64,000 nt of DNA from contig NZ_CP107799.1 in the NCBI RefSeq assembly GCF_041431135.1, positions 2,666,001-2,730,000 on the forward strand. The letters run 5' to 3'. The stretch comes from Streptomyces sp. NBC_00554. Its GTDB lineage: Bacteria > Actinomycetota > Actinomycetes > Streptomycetales > Streptomycetaceae. A model generated the notes under the pieces. The model was not told the origin of the DNA. It ran no database searches and saw only the letters and a program-made list of their open reading frames with translations. Below, one piece after another: positions 24,165-33,336 of this stretch (positions within the stretch are counted from its first letter, which is position 1; each line of letters begins with the position of its first letter). Both the position numbers and the translations under genes were made by a program.

Positions 24165-25177
24165 GCACTCCGACCGAACCGAACACGACCGGTCACCGTC
24201 TCCTGGAGGTCCGGAACCTCGAAGTGACCTACGCGGGCGGAGCGGCCGCCGTACGCGGTGTGGACCTATCCCTCGACGCGGGCCAGAAACTCGGCATCGC
24301 GGGCGAGTCCGGCTGCGGCAAGTCCACACTGGCGCTCGCGCTGCTGCGGCTGCTGCCGGCCGGCACGCGCACGACCGGCGAGATCCTGCTCGACGGTGAA
24401 GACGTACTGACCATGAAGTGGGGCCGGGTGCGGGCGGTCCGCTGGGCGGGCGCCTCCATCGTCTTCCAGGGCGCGATGCACTCGCTGAACGCCGTGCACC
24501 GCATCGGCGACCAGATCTCCGAGCCGATCCTGCTGCACAAGAAGGCGACTCCGGCGGGCGCGAAGCGGAAGACCGGCGAACTGCTCGAACACGTGGGCCT
24601 GCCCGCCGCCCGCGCGGACGCCTACCCGCACGAGCTCTCCGGCGGCCAGCGCCAACGCGTCATGATCGCCATGGCGTTGGCCTGCGATCCCCGGCTCGTC
24701 ATCGCCGACGAACCGACCACCGCGCTCGACGTGATGATCCAGGCGCAGATTCTCCGCCTCATCCAACAGCTCGTCACCGAGCAGGAGTTGGGCCTGATCA
24801 TGATCAGCCACGACCTCGCGGTGCTGTCCGACACCTGCGACCGGCTCGCGGTGATGTACGCGGGTCGCGTGGTCGAGGAAGGGCCCGCGCGGAAGGTCTA
24901 CGAGGATGCCCGACACCCGTACGGCAAAGCCCTGTCGGCCGCCTTCCCACGCATCGGCGACCCCGCCTCGCGGTTCGCGCCGCGCGGCCTGCCGGGCGAC
25001 CCGCCGGACCCCTCGGCGCTGCCGTCCGGCTGTACGTTCCACTCCCGGTGCCCGGTGGCGCTCGACTCCTGTGTGACGGAGGACCAGGCACTGCGGGACG
25101 CGGGGGCGGGAAGGTGGGCGGCCTGCGTACACATGGACGCGGCCGTGGAAGCGGAACCAGCCAGGAGCACTCCATGA
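24161..25177 (+). CDS. ABC transporter ATP-binding protein, DppD/OppD type
   Basis: The 338-residue ATPase carries Walker [10 protein letters not shown] (residues 48-56), signature [12 protein letters not shown], Walker [13 protein letters not shown] and H-loop [13 protein letters not shown]. The C-terminal oligopeptide-type extension ([16 protein letters not shown], then a Cys-containing [12 protein letters not shown]) may bind an Fe-S cluster, as in Dpp/Opp ATPases. The TTG start at 24161 lies in a TTGA overlap with the permease stop. Confidence 0.94.
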   Translation: MSTPTEPNTTGHRLLEVRNLEVTYAGGAAAVRGVDLSLDAGQKLGIAGESGCGKSTLALALLRLLPAGTRTTGEILLDGEDVLTMKWGRVRAVRWAGASIVFQGAMHSLNAVHRIGDQISEPILLHKKATPAGAKRKTGELLEHVGLPAARADAYPHELSGGQRQRVMIAMALACDPRLVIADEPTTALDVMIQAQILRLIQQLVTEQELGLIMISHDLAVLSDTCDRLAVMYAGRVVEEGPARKVYEDARHPYGKALSAAFPRIGDPASRFAPRGLPGDPPDPSALPSGCTFHSRCPVALDSCVTEDQALRDAGAGRWAACVHMDAAVEAEPARSTP

Positions 25178-26190
25178 CGACACCTCCCGTGACAGCGCCT
25201 CCCGTGACGACATCACCGCTGCTCAGCGCCGAGGGCCTGCACATCGCCTTCCCCGGCCGCCACGGTGCCGACCGCGCCCGTGCCGTCGACGGGGTCGACC
25301 TCGACATCCGGCGCGGCGAGATCGTCGCCCTGGTCGGCGAGTCGGGCTGCGGCAAGACGACGCTGGCCCGCTCCCTGCTCGGTCTCGTCCCGCCGACCGG
25401 GGGCCGCGTCACGTTCGACGGCAAGCCCCTCGACTACTCCTCACGCTCCCTGAAGGCGTACCGCAAACGTGTCCAGCTGGTCCTCCAGGACCCGAGCGGC
25501 TCCCTCAACCCCCGGCACACGGTGTACGACGCGGTCGCCGAGGGCCTGCGCATCCACCGGTACGGCGGCGACGAGCGGGCGGCGGTCGCGGAAGCCCTCT
25601 CCCGGGCGGGACTTCGCCCTCCGGAACGCTTCTTCCTGCGCTACCCGCACGAGCTGTCCGGCGGCCAGCGCCAGCGTGTCGTCATCGCGGGCGCGCTCGT
25701 CCTGGAGCCCGAACTCATCGTCGCCGACGAGCCGGTGGCCTCCCTGGACGCCTCGGTGCGCGGCGAGATCCTGGCCCTGCTCCTGCGGCTGCGCGCCGAA
25801 CTCGGCCTGTCCGCCCTGGTGGTGACACATGACCTGGGTCTGGCGTGGAACATCGCCGACCGGGTCGCGGTGATGTACCTGGGCCGCATCGTGGAGACGG
25901 GCGAGGTCGAACAGGTCCTGACGGCACCTCAGCACCCGTACACCCAGGCCCTGTTGTCCGTCCTGCCGGAGGCTCCGGGCGACCCTATCGTGCTGACCGG
26001 CGAGCCCCCGGACCCGTCACGCATCCCCTCCGGCTGCCGTTTCCACGCGCGCTGTCAGATCCTGGCGAGCGGGGAGGCGGAGCGGGCCGGGGTGGCAGAC
26101 GCGTGCCGGGGGCAGGATCTGGAGGTGCTGGGCGGGGGTGCGGAGATGCAGGTCGCGTGCCACTGGGCGAGGGCACAGGTCGCTACATAA
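25174..26190 (+). CDS. ABC transporter ATP-binding protein, DppF/OppF type
   Basis: The second ATPase of the transporter (338 residues) has Walker [10 protein letters not shown] (55-63), the Q-loop in [13 protein letters not shown], signature [12 protein letters not shown], Walker [14 protein letters not shown]-loop [13 protein letters not shown] and the extension [18 protein letters not shown] with FHARCQI. CCAGGAG precedes the ATG, which overlaps the previous stop. It is the last gene of the operon and converges on ribF with only a 37-bp gap. Confidence 0.94.
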   Translation: MTTPPVTAPPVTTSPLLSAEGLHIAFPGRHGADRARAVDGVDLDIRRGEIVALVGESGCGKTTLARSLLGLVPPTGGRVTFDGKPLDYSSRSLKAYRKRVQLVLQDPSGSLNPRHTVYDAVAEGLRIHRYGGDERAAVAEALSRAGLRPPERFFLRYPHELSGGQRQRVVIAGALVLEPELIVADEPVASLDASVRGEILALLLRLRAELGLSALVVTHDLGLAWNIADRVAVMYLGRIVETGEVEQVLTAPQHPYTQALLSVLPEAPGDPIVLTGEPPDPSRIPSGCRFHARCQILASGEAERAGVADACRGQDLEVLGGGAEMQVACHWARAQVAT

Positions 26191-26227
26191 AGGCCACCGG
26201 CCGCCCCCGTCGACGTACGCGGAGAAG

Positions 26228-27193
26228 CTACTCGGAGTCGGCCTCTGCCTCGTACGCCTCGATCAGTTCCCGCGACCGCTTCACGTCGTCCCCGATGGCC
26301 ACGAGGAGCGCGTCGATGGAGTCGAACCTGGCCTGTCCGCGTACGAAGGCGAGGAAGTCGACGGCGACGTGCAGGCCGTACAGGTCGAGGCCGACGCGGT
26401 CGATGGCGTACGCCTCGACGGTTCGCTCGGTGCCGTCGAACTGGGGGTTCGTGCCCACGGAGATCGCGGCCGGCATCGCCTCGTCCGCGACGTGCAGCCA
26501 GCCGGCGTAGACGCCGTCGGCGGGAATGGCGGTGTGCGGGAGGGTCTCGACGTTCGCCGTCGGGAAGCCCAGCTCGCGGCCGCGCTGGGCGCCTCGTACG
26601 ACGATGCCCTCGACACGGTGCGGACGCCCGAGGATCTCGCGCGCGCCCTCGACGTCGCCCTCGGCGACGAGCCGCCGGGTGAGGGTCGAGGAGAAGGGTT
26701 CGCCGCCGCCCGCGTCACCGGTCACGTACAGGTCGACGACCTCGACCTCGAAGTCGTACGTCCGGCCCTGCTCCCGCAGGAAGTCGACATTGCCGGCGGC
26801 CTTGTGGCCGAAGCGGAAATTGGGGCCCTCGACGGCGGCCTTCGCGTGCAGTTTGTCGACCAGGACCTTCGCGACGAAGTCTGCGGGCGACAGCTTCGAG
26901 AACTCCTTGGTGAACGGAAGGATGAGCAGGGCGTCCACGCCCAGCTCGGCCATCAGTTCGGCCCGGCGGTGGTGCGGGGCGAGCAGCGGGGGGTGGCTGC
27001 CGGGGCGCACGACCTCGCTGGGGTGCGGGTCGAAGGTGACGACGACGGAGGGAACGCCCAGCTCGCGGGCGCGGTCCACGGCATGCCGGATGATCAGCTG
27101 GTGTCCGCGGTGCACCCCGTCGTAGGAACCGATGGTGACGACGCTGCGCCCCCAGTCCTCGGGGATGTCCTCCAAGCCACGCCAGCGCTGCAC
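26228..27193 (-). CDS. ribF: Bifunctional riboflavin kinase / FAD synthetase
   Basis: RibF makes FMN from riboflavin and FAD from FMN. The N-terminal adenylyltransferase domain has TIGSYDGVHRGHQ and VVTFDPHPSEV; the C-terminal kinase domain has RGRELGFPTANV and the GVYAGW region. I chose the GTG at 27193 (VQRWRGLEDIPED), preceded by AAGGAG at 8 nt; the 39-residue upstream frame extension lacks homology-like sequence. The length is 321 residues, close to the family norm. It is transcribed in the same direction as truB-rbfA-infB, with the trypsin-like/NTPase gene inserted between. Confidence 0.95.
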   Translation of the reverse strand: MQRWRGLEDIPEDWGRSVVTIGSYDGVHRGHQLIIRHAVDRARELGVPSVVVTFDPHPSEVVRPGSHPPLLAPHHRRAELMAELGVDALLILPFTKEFSKLSPADFVAKVLVDKLHAKAAVEGPNFRFGHKAAGNVDFLREQGRTYDFEVEVVDLYVTGDAGGGEPFSSTLTRRLVAEGDVEGAREILGRPHRVEGIVVRGAQRGRELGFPTANVETLPHTAIPADGVYAGWLHVADEAMPAAISVGTNPQFDGTERTVEAYAIDRVGLDLYGLHVAVDFLAFVRGQARFDSIDALLVAIGDDVKRSRELIEAYEAEADSE

Positions 27194-27331
27194 TGTGACT
27201 GCTCCTTGTCGCAAACTCGTCGAACCTGTGTCCGTGATTGCCTCAATCGCAGCTCTAAGAGTGCCATGCCGGGTGCTCTCCGCCTGCATCGGCATCAGGC
27301 TGTGACACATCCCGCATTCCGGCGGCGCGGG

Positions 27332-30300
27332 TCAGGCGGGAACCCGCACCCCGGCCAGGTTCTCGATCATGCGGCGGGTGCTCGGGCCGACCACGCCGGC
27401 CCACTCCTCGGGGGCGCCCGTCAGCCAGCCGGCCACGAGGCCGGCGAAGCCGGGGACGGTGCGGGCCAGGTCGACGAGACCGTGGTCGAAGCCGGTGGCT
27501 CCGGCCGGGGTGCGGACGAGGAGGAGGCCCGTACGGTGCACCAGTTCACGGGTGGGCTCCTCTCCCCTGCGGGCCGCGTCGGCCGCCGCCGCGCGCAGCA
27601 CGGTGTCGAGGACGGCCGGGTCCCGTTCATGGGCGAGGAGGAGGTCGAGGAGTTCGCGCCGCAGCGGACGGGAGTCCGGGCCGCCGGGCGCGGCGAGCAC
27701 GGTCGCGAGCGCCGACCGCACCGGTGCGGGGCAGCCGTCGATCAACCCTGTGACCAGCGGAAAGAGCACCGTGTAGGCCTCCGTCCCGTGTTCGAGCCGC
27801 CGGTCGACGTACGCGGCCACGTGCGCGGCGGCCGCCGGGCGGATCTCCACCGCCTCGCGTACGAGGGCGGCGACGCGGCGGGCCAGGCCGGGTGTGGTGA
27901 CGTCGGCGAGGGTGCGCAGCAGCTCGCCGGTGTCCGGGCCCGCGCCCGGTTGCCACAGCCTGGCCCGGAAGGCGGCGAGCACCGGGTCGGGGTGGGTCGT
28001 GAGGGCGGCGACGAGCGCGCTCGCGGGCAGCTGCGGGTCACCCGCCGTGAACCGCTCCAAGGCCTGCGGCAGGTACCGGGCCCGGGTCCACGGGTCCCGT
28101 ACGAGGAGGCCGAGCGCTCCGCCGTGCAGGGTGCAGTCGGCGGGGCGGGCCAGCAGGGCCAGCGCCGCGTAGCGCAGCAGCGCGCGGTCGGCCTCGGTCC
28201 GCACCTGCGGGGCGGCCCGCAGTCCGTAGGCCACCGCCGCCACCCGCCGTGCGGGGCGCTCGTCGTGCGCCCACCGGTCCACCGCCCGGCACACGGCCGA
28301 AGGTTCCTCCTCGGCGAGTACGGCGAGCAGCTCGTCGCCGAGCCGGTGCGCGACTGCGACCAGCGCCTCCGCGAGATCGTCCAGGGCCCGGCGCCGGTAC
28401 GCGTACAGCAGCGCCTGTGCCGCCGTCGCCACGGTCGCGTGCGGGGTCGCGGGGAGGGGGCGGTCGTCGTCGAACCAGTGGGTGAGGTGCGGTTGTACGG
28501 CGGTGGGGTCGGCGGTGAGGAGGCGGGCCACGGCGTCCAGATAGCGGGGTTCGCCTTCTTGGCTCCCGGTGCGCGGTGCCTCATCCGCGACGACCAGGCA
28601 CCTCAGCAGCTCGAACCGTTCCTCCTCCGGCAGCGGCAGCGCCTCCCAGAAGGCCGGCCCGAACTCCCCAGGTACAGCTCGCCCTTGCTCCCGCCACCTC
28701 ACGATCCGCTCCGCGAGCAACCGCAGCACCCCGGCGTACGGGCTCGCGTCGGGAACCCGCAGCAGGACGTCGACGCAGAGATGCGTGGCCCACCAGCCGG
28801 GGTCGCCGAGCGGGGCCGGCCCCTCGGGCAGCAGGTCGTCCACGGCGTCGACCAGGTCTTCCAGCCGACGGGCCAGCTCGCCGGGACCCTGCTGCCGGCC
28901 CAGGAGCAGCAGGGCCTGGACGACCGGGCCGATGCGGTGGCGGGGGACGGGGAGTGCGCGGGGCGGGGCGGATCCCGGCTTTCCCGGCCGGGCTGACCCA
29001 CGGGGCCCCGCCTGCTCGGGCACCCCCGCGCGCCCCCGGTGCACCAAGGCGTGCAGGGCGGGGTCCAGGTCGAGGTGGGTGCCCTGGATCCAGTCCGCGA
29101 GTTCCTCGTGGGCGAAGCGGTACCCGTTGCCCGCAGGCACGAGGAGGCCCTCGGTGAGGACGGCGGAGGCCCAGCCTGTGGTGGCCCCGAGGCGGCGAAC
29201 GGGTGCGGGGCCCCACGGGAAGACTGCTTCGAAGGACGCGCGGTCCAACTCCCCCTGCCCGGGCCCCAGACAGCGCCGCGCGGCCTCGTGCACCTGGCCG
29301 GAGACCTGAGCGGCGAGCCGTCGTACGGCCGTACCACGCAGCCCGTTCACCGCGGCCAGCCGGACCGCGACACGCAGGCACATGAGGTCCAGGTAGGCGG
29401 CGAACACCTCGTCCCGGTCGAGCGGCCGGGCCGAGGCGTCCAGCAGCGCACCCGGAGCGGCCGGGACGTCCGACATCGCACCCCGAGCGGCCGCGGAGTC
29501 CGGCAGCGCCGCCCGCACCTCGGACAGCAGCCGCAGCGCCAGCGGATGCCGTGCGTCGGCCGACGCGAGCGTGCCCTCGGGGATCCCCGCACGAGCCCGG
29601 GCCCGCAGCGCCTCCGCCTCGGTCAGATCCCCCAGCCACACACAGGCGGGAAGCCGCCCGGCCCCGGACAAGGAGGGATCGGCCCGGTGCAGCAGCTCCG
29701 CCGGAAACTCCGCCCCCGCCTGCTCCCAGTACTCGGCCCGGCACGCGACCACGAGCCGCGCCCCGGTCTCCCGCAGCCAGTCCGCCGTTCCCGCCGTCCA
29801 CTCGGGCATCCGGTGGGCGAGGGCGGGCGGCATCTCCTCGGGACCGTCGAGGAGCAGCAGCAACGGCCGCCCCGTGTCCAGCGCCACCCGGGCCAGCCGC
29901 TCCGGCCCGATGTCGCCCAGCTCACCGTCGTACCCCTCGGGAGGCAGCACACCCGAATCCGCAGAGCTCCCCGAGCGCAGGCCCTCCCGCGAGGCCGCCA
30001 CGATCCGCCCCGCCCGCTCCAGCGCCCGCGCCGCCGCGTCCGCCACCGAGAGGTCCGTGGCGAGGAGGTCGGCGCCTCGCAGCCACAGGGTGGGCGCCGG
30101 TTCCGCGCCCCGGGTCCGGCGTGCGGCGAGGGCCGCCAGTTCCGTCGTACGACCGCTGCCGGGCGGGCCGACGAGCCCGAGCACGGCGGCCTGGCCACCG
30201 CCCTCGAATCCGGCGAACTCCCTTACGACATCTGCCCGTTCGACAGGTTCGAAGTCCCCGCCGTCCGGTCCACCGGGCCCGTCCGAGCCCACGGACGTCG

Positions 30301-31066
30301 CCGTCAGCTCCAGCACCCCCGCCGGATTCAGATCGGCTCCGTACGCGGGCACCGTCGCCGCGTTGCGGACCAGCAGCGCGGCGAGCGGTCCTTCGGCCTC
30401 CGGAGTCCGCAGCGGGACGGCGAAGCCCGCCACTCGGTGCCCGGCGTGCAGCGCGGTACCCAGGACCGCCACCACCGCCCCGGTCGAGACGTCGAGGACC
30501 GGGCCTCCGGCGGCTCCGCCGCCCAGCCGCAGCGCGTCGGCGCCGGCCGTACCGATCGCCAATTCCAGGGCATCGCCCAGGACATGGAAGCGGTCGGTCG
30601 CCGTGTACGTGACGGCGGAGGCGCCGAGTACCCGTGCCTCGCGCCAGCCGCCTGCGGCGATCCGGACGTACGTGCCGGTCTCGACGTGGGTCCGCACGGT
30701 GACGGGGAGCGGGTCCACGCCGAGACCTTCGCTGCGTACGAGAGCCAGATCGGCGTCCGGGAGGGGTGTGACGGCGTCGGCGGTGACCACACAGGTGCGG
30801 CCGCCGGGAGCGTGCAGGACAAGACGGGCCAGGCCGTCGACCGCCTCGTGGCTGGTGATCACCGTGCCGTGGTGGTCGGCGACGAACCCCGTGCCGCGCG
30901 GACGCCCCGCCAGGTCGCAGACCCGCACCAGGGCGTCGTCATACGCTTCCCGGGCCTCGTCCGGCGTCTCCCGGGTGTCGTCCGGTACCGGCCGACTCTG
31001 GACCGGTACGTGTCGGCTGTCGACCGGTGCATGTCGGCCCCCGGTCCGCGGGCCCCGTCCCGCCAT
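27332..31066 (-). CDS. Trypsin-like (nucleophile-less) domain fused to P-loop NTPase and helical repeats
   Basis: The 1244-residue protein has three parts. Residues about 42-225 form a trypsin-like domain with GTGFVADHHGTVITSHEAV (His73) and DADLALV (Asp104/106), but GGAAGGPV where GDSGGPV is expected, so Ala186 replaces Ser. Residues about 275-560 form a NACHT/STAND-like NTPase with Walker A GPPGSGRTT (300-308; Arg306 in place of Lys), Walker B PLLLLLDG (401-408) and a sensor-like LVVACRAEYW. Residues about 620-1244 are Ala/Leu/Arg-rich helices, probably HEAT-like repeats. GGGAGG precedes the ATG. Trypsin-NTPase fusions are known in bacterial conflict/signalling proteins, but its position between ribF and truB suggests a stable chromosomal gene. 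No function is assigned. Confidence 0.8.
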   Translation of the reverse strand: MAGRGPRTGGRHAPVDSRHVPVQSRPVPDDTRETPDEAREAYDDALVRVCDLAGRPRGTGFVADHHGTVITSHEAVDGLARLVLHAPGGRTCVVTADAVTPLPDADLALVRSEGLGVDPLPVTVRTHVETGTYVRIAAGGWREARVLGASAVTYTATDRFHVLGDALELAIGTAGADALRLGGGAAGGPVLDVSTGAVVAVLGTALHAGHRVAGFAVPLRTPEAEGPLAALLVRNAATVPAYGADLNPAGVLELTATSVGSDGPGGPDGGDFEPVERADVVREFAGFEGGGQAAVLGLVGPPGSGRTTELAALAARRTRGAEPAPTLWLRGADLLATDLSVADAAARALERAGRIVAASREGLRSGSSADSGVLPPEGYDGELGDIGPERLARVALDTGRPLLLLLDGPEEMPPALAHRMPEWTAGTADWLRETGARLVVACRAEYWEQAGAEFPAELLHRADPSLSGAGRLPACVWLGDLTEAEALRARARAGIPEGTLASADARHPLALRLLSEVRAALPDSAAARGAMSDVPAAPGALLDASARPLDRDEVFAAYLDLMCLRVAVRLAAVNGLRGTAVRRLAAQVSGQVHEAARRCLGPGQGELDRASFEAVFPWGPAPVRRLGATTGWASAVLTEGLLVPAGNGYRFAHEELADWIQGTHLDLDPALHALVHRGRAGVPEQAGPRGSARPGKPGSAPPRALPVPRHRIGPVVQALLLLGRQQGPGELARRLEDLVDAVDDLLPEGPAPLGDPGWWATHLCVDVLLRVPDASPYAGVLRLLAERIVRWREQGRAVPGEFGPAFWEALPLPEEERFELLRCLVVADEAPRTGSQEGEPRYLDAVARLLTADPTAVQPHLTHWFDDDRPLPATPHATVATAAQALLYAYRRRALDDLAEALVAVAHRLGDELLAVLAEEEPSAVCRAVDRWAHDERPARRVAAVAYGLRAAPQVRTEADRALLRYAALALLARPADCTLHGGALGLLVRDPWTRARYLPQALERFTAGDPQLPASALVAALTTHPDPVLAAFRARLWQPGAGPDTGELLRTLADVTTPGLARRVAALVREAVEIRPAAAAHVAAYVDRRLEHGTEAYTVLFPLVTGLIDGCPAPVRSALATVLAAPGGPDSRPLRRELLDLLLAHERDPAVLDTVLRAAAADAARRGEEPTRELVHRTGLLLVRTPAGATGFDHGLVDLARTVPGFAGLVAGWLTGAPEEWAGVVGPSTRRMIENLAGVRVPA

Positions 31067-31244
31067 GCTCGAACCTCCCCGCCGCGCTTCTTCTTCCGAC
31101 GGTAGGCGCGGGGTGATCAGCGGGACAGATCGCGTGTCGAACGCGCCCCCTTCCGCTCCCCCGCTTCACTCCGAGCGCCTGCCCGAAGGGGTGAATAGGC
31201 GGGTACGGATGGATACACCCTTGGGTGGGGGAACCGAGGGGGGA

Positions 31245-31288
31245 CCGTGGAGCGGCGGGCACGAGACCCCGTGATCGCCGCTCCACGG
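31245..31288 (-). terminator. truB terminator
   Basis: A perfect 13-bp inverted repeat (31245-31257 with 31276-31288) with an 18-nt loop lies about 38 bases after the truB stop. The rest of the 260-bp gap to the NTPase gene should hold the NTPase gene's promoter, but none is clear. Confidence 0.75.
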
Positions 31289-31326
31289 GCGGGTACAGCA
31301 AGCCCGGTCCCGAATGGCCGTCGGCG

Positions 31327-32232
31327 TCAGCCGAACACCGCCAGGCTCTTCGCCTTCCCCTTCTGCTCCTCCACCAGGGCCAGGAACCGCCCGGCCGGGT
31401 CGAAGACCGCCACGGCGCCGCGCCCCGCGTACTCCTCGGGAATCTCCAGGCGTACGCCGTTGAGAAGCAGCCCCGCCCGCCTGTCGTCCACGTCCCAGCG
31501 CGGGAACGCGGCCGCCGCGGCCTCCGCGACCGGCATCACGGTCAGCTCCTGCTGGAGCTGGTCGAGGGTGCGCGCGGAGTCGAGCTTGTACGGGCCGACG
31601 CGGGTGCGGCGCAGCGCGGTGAGGTGGCCGCCGACGCCCAGGTCCGCGCCCAGGTCACGGGCGAGCGCCCGGATGTACGTGCCGGACGAGCAGACCACCG
31701 AGACCACCAGGTCCAGGACCGGGGTGCCGTCCTCGGCGACGGCGTCACGGACGTCGTACACCGCGAACGAGGAGATCCGCACCGGACGGGCCGGGATCTC
31801 GAAGTCCTCGCCGTCGCGCGCCCGCTTGTACGAGCGCACGCCGTTGATCTTGATGGCGCTGACCTTGGACGGCACCTGCATGATGTCGCCGGTCAGCTTG
31901 GCGATACCGGCGTCGACGGCGTCCCGCTTGATGCCGGACGCGTCCGCGGACGAGGTGATGTCGCCCTCGGCGTCGTCCGTCAGCGTGTTCTGCCCGAGCC
32001 GGATGGTCCCCAGATACTCCTTCTCGGTGAGCGCGAGGTGCCCGAGGAGTTTGGTGGCCTTCTCGACGCCGAGGACGAGCACACCCGTCGCCATGGGGTC
32101 GAGGGTGCCCGCGTGTCCGACGCGGCGGGTCCTGGCGATCCCGCGCATCTTGGCGACCACGTCGTGCGAAGTGAAGCCCGACGGCTTGTCGACGATGACA
32201 AGCCCGTCGGGCGTCTGGTGCTTCTCGGTCAT
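31327..32232 (-). CDS. truB: tRNA pseudouridine(55) synthase
   Basis: TruB converts U55 in the T-loop of tRNAs to pseudouridine. The 301-residue protein has LVIVDKPSGFTSHDVV, the catalytic Asp45 in GHAGTLDPMATGVL, the KEYLGTIRLG segment and a PUA-like C-terminus (AVFDPAGRFLALVEE). The ATG overlaps the rbfA stop by 4 nt, so the two are translationally coupled. Confidence 0.96.
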   Translation of the reverse strand: MTEKHQTPDGLVIVDKPSGFTSHDVVAKMRGIARTRRVGHAGTLDPMATGVLVLGVEKATKLLGHLALTEKEYLGTIRLGQNTLTDDAEGDITSSADASGIKRDAVDAGIAKLTGDIMQVPSKVSAIKINGVRSYKRARDGEDFEIPARPVRISSFAVYDVRDAVAEDGTPVLDLVVSVVCSSGTYIRALARDLGADLGVGGHLTALRRTRVGPYKLDSARTLDQLQQELTVMPVAEAAAAAFPRWDVDDRRAGLLLNGVRLEIPEEYAGRGAVAVFDPAGRFLALVEEQKGKAKSLAVFG

Positions 32233-32696
32233 CCGGTGGCGTCGTCCGTCTCGTCGTCGTCCGACTCTTCGTCGGAGTCCGGCTTCTTGTACGGGTCCGC
32301 GTCACCGGCGTACTTCGCTCCGGAGGAGACCTCGCGCACCTTCTCGTCCGAGGCACGCGCCTTGTCGAGCAGGTCCTCGATGGTCTTGGCGGTGTCCGGC
32401 AGGGCGTCCGCGACGAAGGTCAGCGTCGGCGTGAACTTCACGCCCGCCGCCGCACCGACCGCGGAGCGGAGCACGCCCTTGGCGCTCTCCAGGCCCGCGG
32501 CGGCCTCCGCCCGCACCTGGTCGTCCCCGTACACCGTGTAGAAGACGGTCGCCTCCCGCAGATCACCCGTGACCCGGGTGTCCGTGATGGTGACGTGGGT
32601 GCCGAGCCGCGGATCCTTGATCCCGCGCTGCAGCTTCTTGGCCACCACCTCTCGGATGAGGTCCGCCAGCCTCTTAGCCCGCGCGTTGTCGGCCAC
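32229..32696 (-). CDS. rbfA: Ribosome-binding factor A
   Basis: RbfA is a 30S maturation factor acting on 16S helix 1. The 155-residue protein has the KH-like core (LADLIREVVAKKLQRGIKDP, VTITDTRVTGDLREATVFYT, GVKFTPTLTFVAD) and a long acidic C-terminal tail (DSDEESDDDETDD) typical of actinobacterial versions. It lies downstream of the DUF503 gene and overlaps truB. Confidence 0.95.
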   Translation of the reverse strand: MADNARAKRLADLIREVVAKKLQRGIKDPRLGTHVTITDTRVTGDLREATVFYTVYGDDQVRAEAAAGLESAKGVLRSAVGAAAGVKFTPTLTFVADALPDTAKTIEDLLDKARASDEKVREVSSGAKYAGDADPYKKPDSDEESDDDETDDATG

Positions 32697-32769
32697 TGGT
32701 CCGTCTCCTTCTTCGCCTTGCTTGTTCCGTCAGTCTTCGTCGGTCTTCGTCATTCGTCGTCCGACGTCG

Positions 32770-33063
32770 TCAGTCTTCGTCCGTGTGGAGTCTGCGCCGT
32801 ACCGACAGCAGTTCCACCTCCGGTCGTGCCGCGACGAGCCGCTCACACCGGTCCAGTACGTCGGTGAGGTGCTCGGTGTCTCCGGAGACCACCGCGAGGC
32901 CGATCTCGACCCTGCGGTGCAAGTCCTGGTTTCCCGTCTCCGCCACGCTCACCGGGTACTTCCGCTGGAGTTCGGCGACGATCGGGCGGACGAGAGAGCG
33001 TTTCTCCTTGAGCGAGCGAACGTCGCCGAGGAGCAGGTCGAAGGACAGCGTCCCCACATACAT
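32770..33063 (-). CDS. DUF503 family protein
   Basis: The 97-residue protein starts MYVGTLSFDLLLGDVRSLKE and has the DUF503 pattern (RSLVRPIVAELQRKYPVSVA, then QDLHRRVEIGLAVVS). DUF503 genes sit between infB and rbfA in many Gram-positive genomes, so a ribosome-related role is inferred from context only. I chose the ATG at 33063; the 25-residue upstream extension reads through the promoter side. A 7-bp inverted repeat lies 38 bp upstream. Confidence 0.88.
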   Translation of the reverse strand: MYVGTLSFDLLLGDVRSLKEKRSLVRPIVAELQRKYPVSVAETGNQDLHRRVEIGLAVVSGDTEHLTDVLDRCERLVAARPEVELLSVRRRLHTDED

Positions 33064-33163
33064 GTGTAACCGGATGTCCCGCCGGTACGGGATAGATGGC
33101 CTGCCAATGCGCTTGGCAGGGTCATCAGAACCGTACAACGAACCTCCGGCTCGCTCGACGGGG

Positions 33164-33283
33164 TTTTCGCCCCCGCCGCCCCTACCCGTCCCATCCTCTG
33201 GGGCTGCGCCCCAGGCCCCCTCGGTTGTTCTTCGGGTGCCGGCCCGGTGGGGGCTTGTCGCGCAGTTCCCCGCGCCCCTAAAA
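33164..33283 (+). repeat. Dispersed GC-rich repeat, copy A
   Basis: This begins TTTTCGCCCCCGCCGCCCC and has the central hairpin CTGGGGCTGCGCCCCAG (33198-33214), then a second common Streptomyces segment (GTCGCGCAGTTCCCCGCGCC) ending CCTAAAAG. It lies in the 273-bp gap between infB and the DUF503 gene, next to the infB terminator. It is related to copies at 42953, 47828 and 48020. Confidence 0.75.
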
Positions 33284-33286
33284 GCG

Positions 33287-33327
33287 GTGAGCTGGCCGGG
33301 GTGACAAAGTCACCCCGGCCAGCTCAC
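33287..33327 (-). terminator. infB terminator
   Basis: A perfect 19-bp stem (33287-33305 with 33309-33327) with a 3-nt AAA loop lies 9 bases after the infB stop, the strongest stem in the window. No U-tract follows. Confidence 0.88.
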
Positions 33328-33336
33328 ACCATCACT

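Noticed and set aside
26138..28996. 952-residue frame opposite ribF and the NTPase gene
   Set aside because: Antisense to recognised domains, with no ribosome binding site or homology-like motif.
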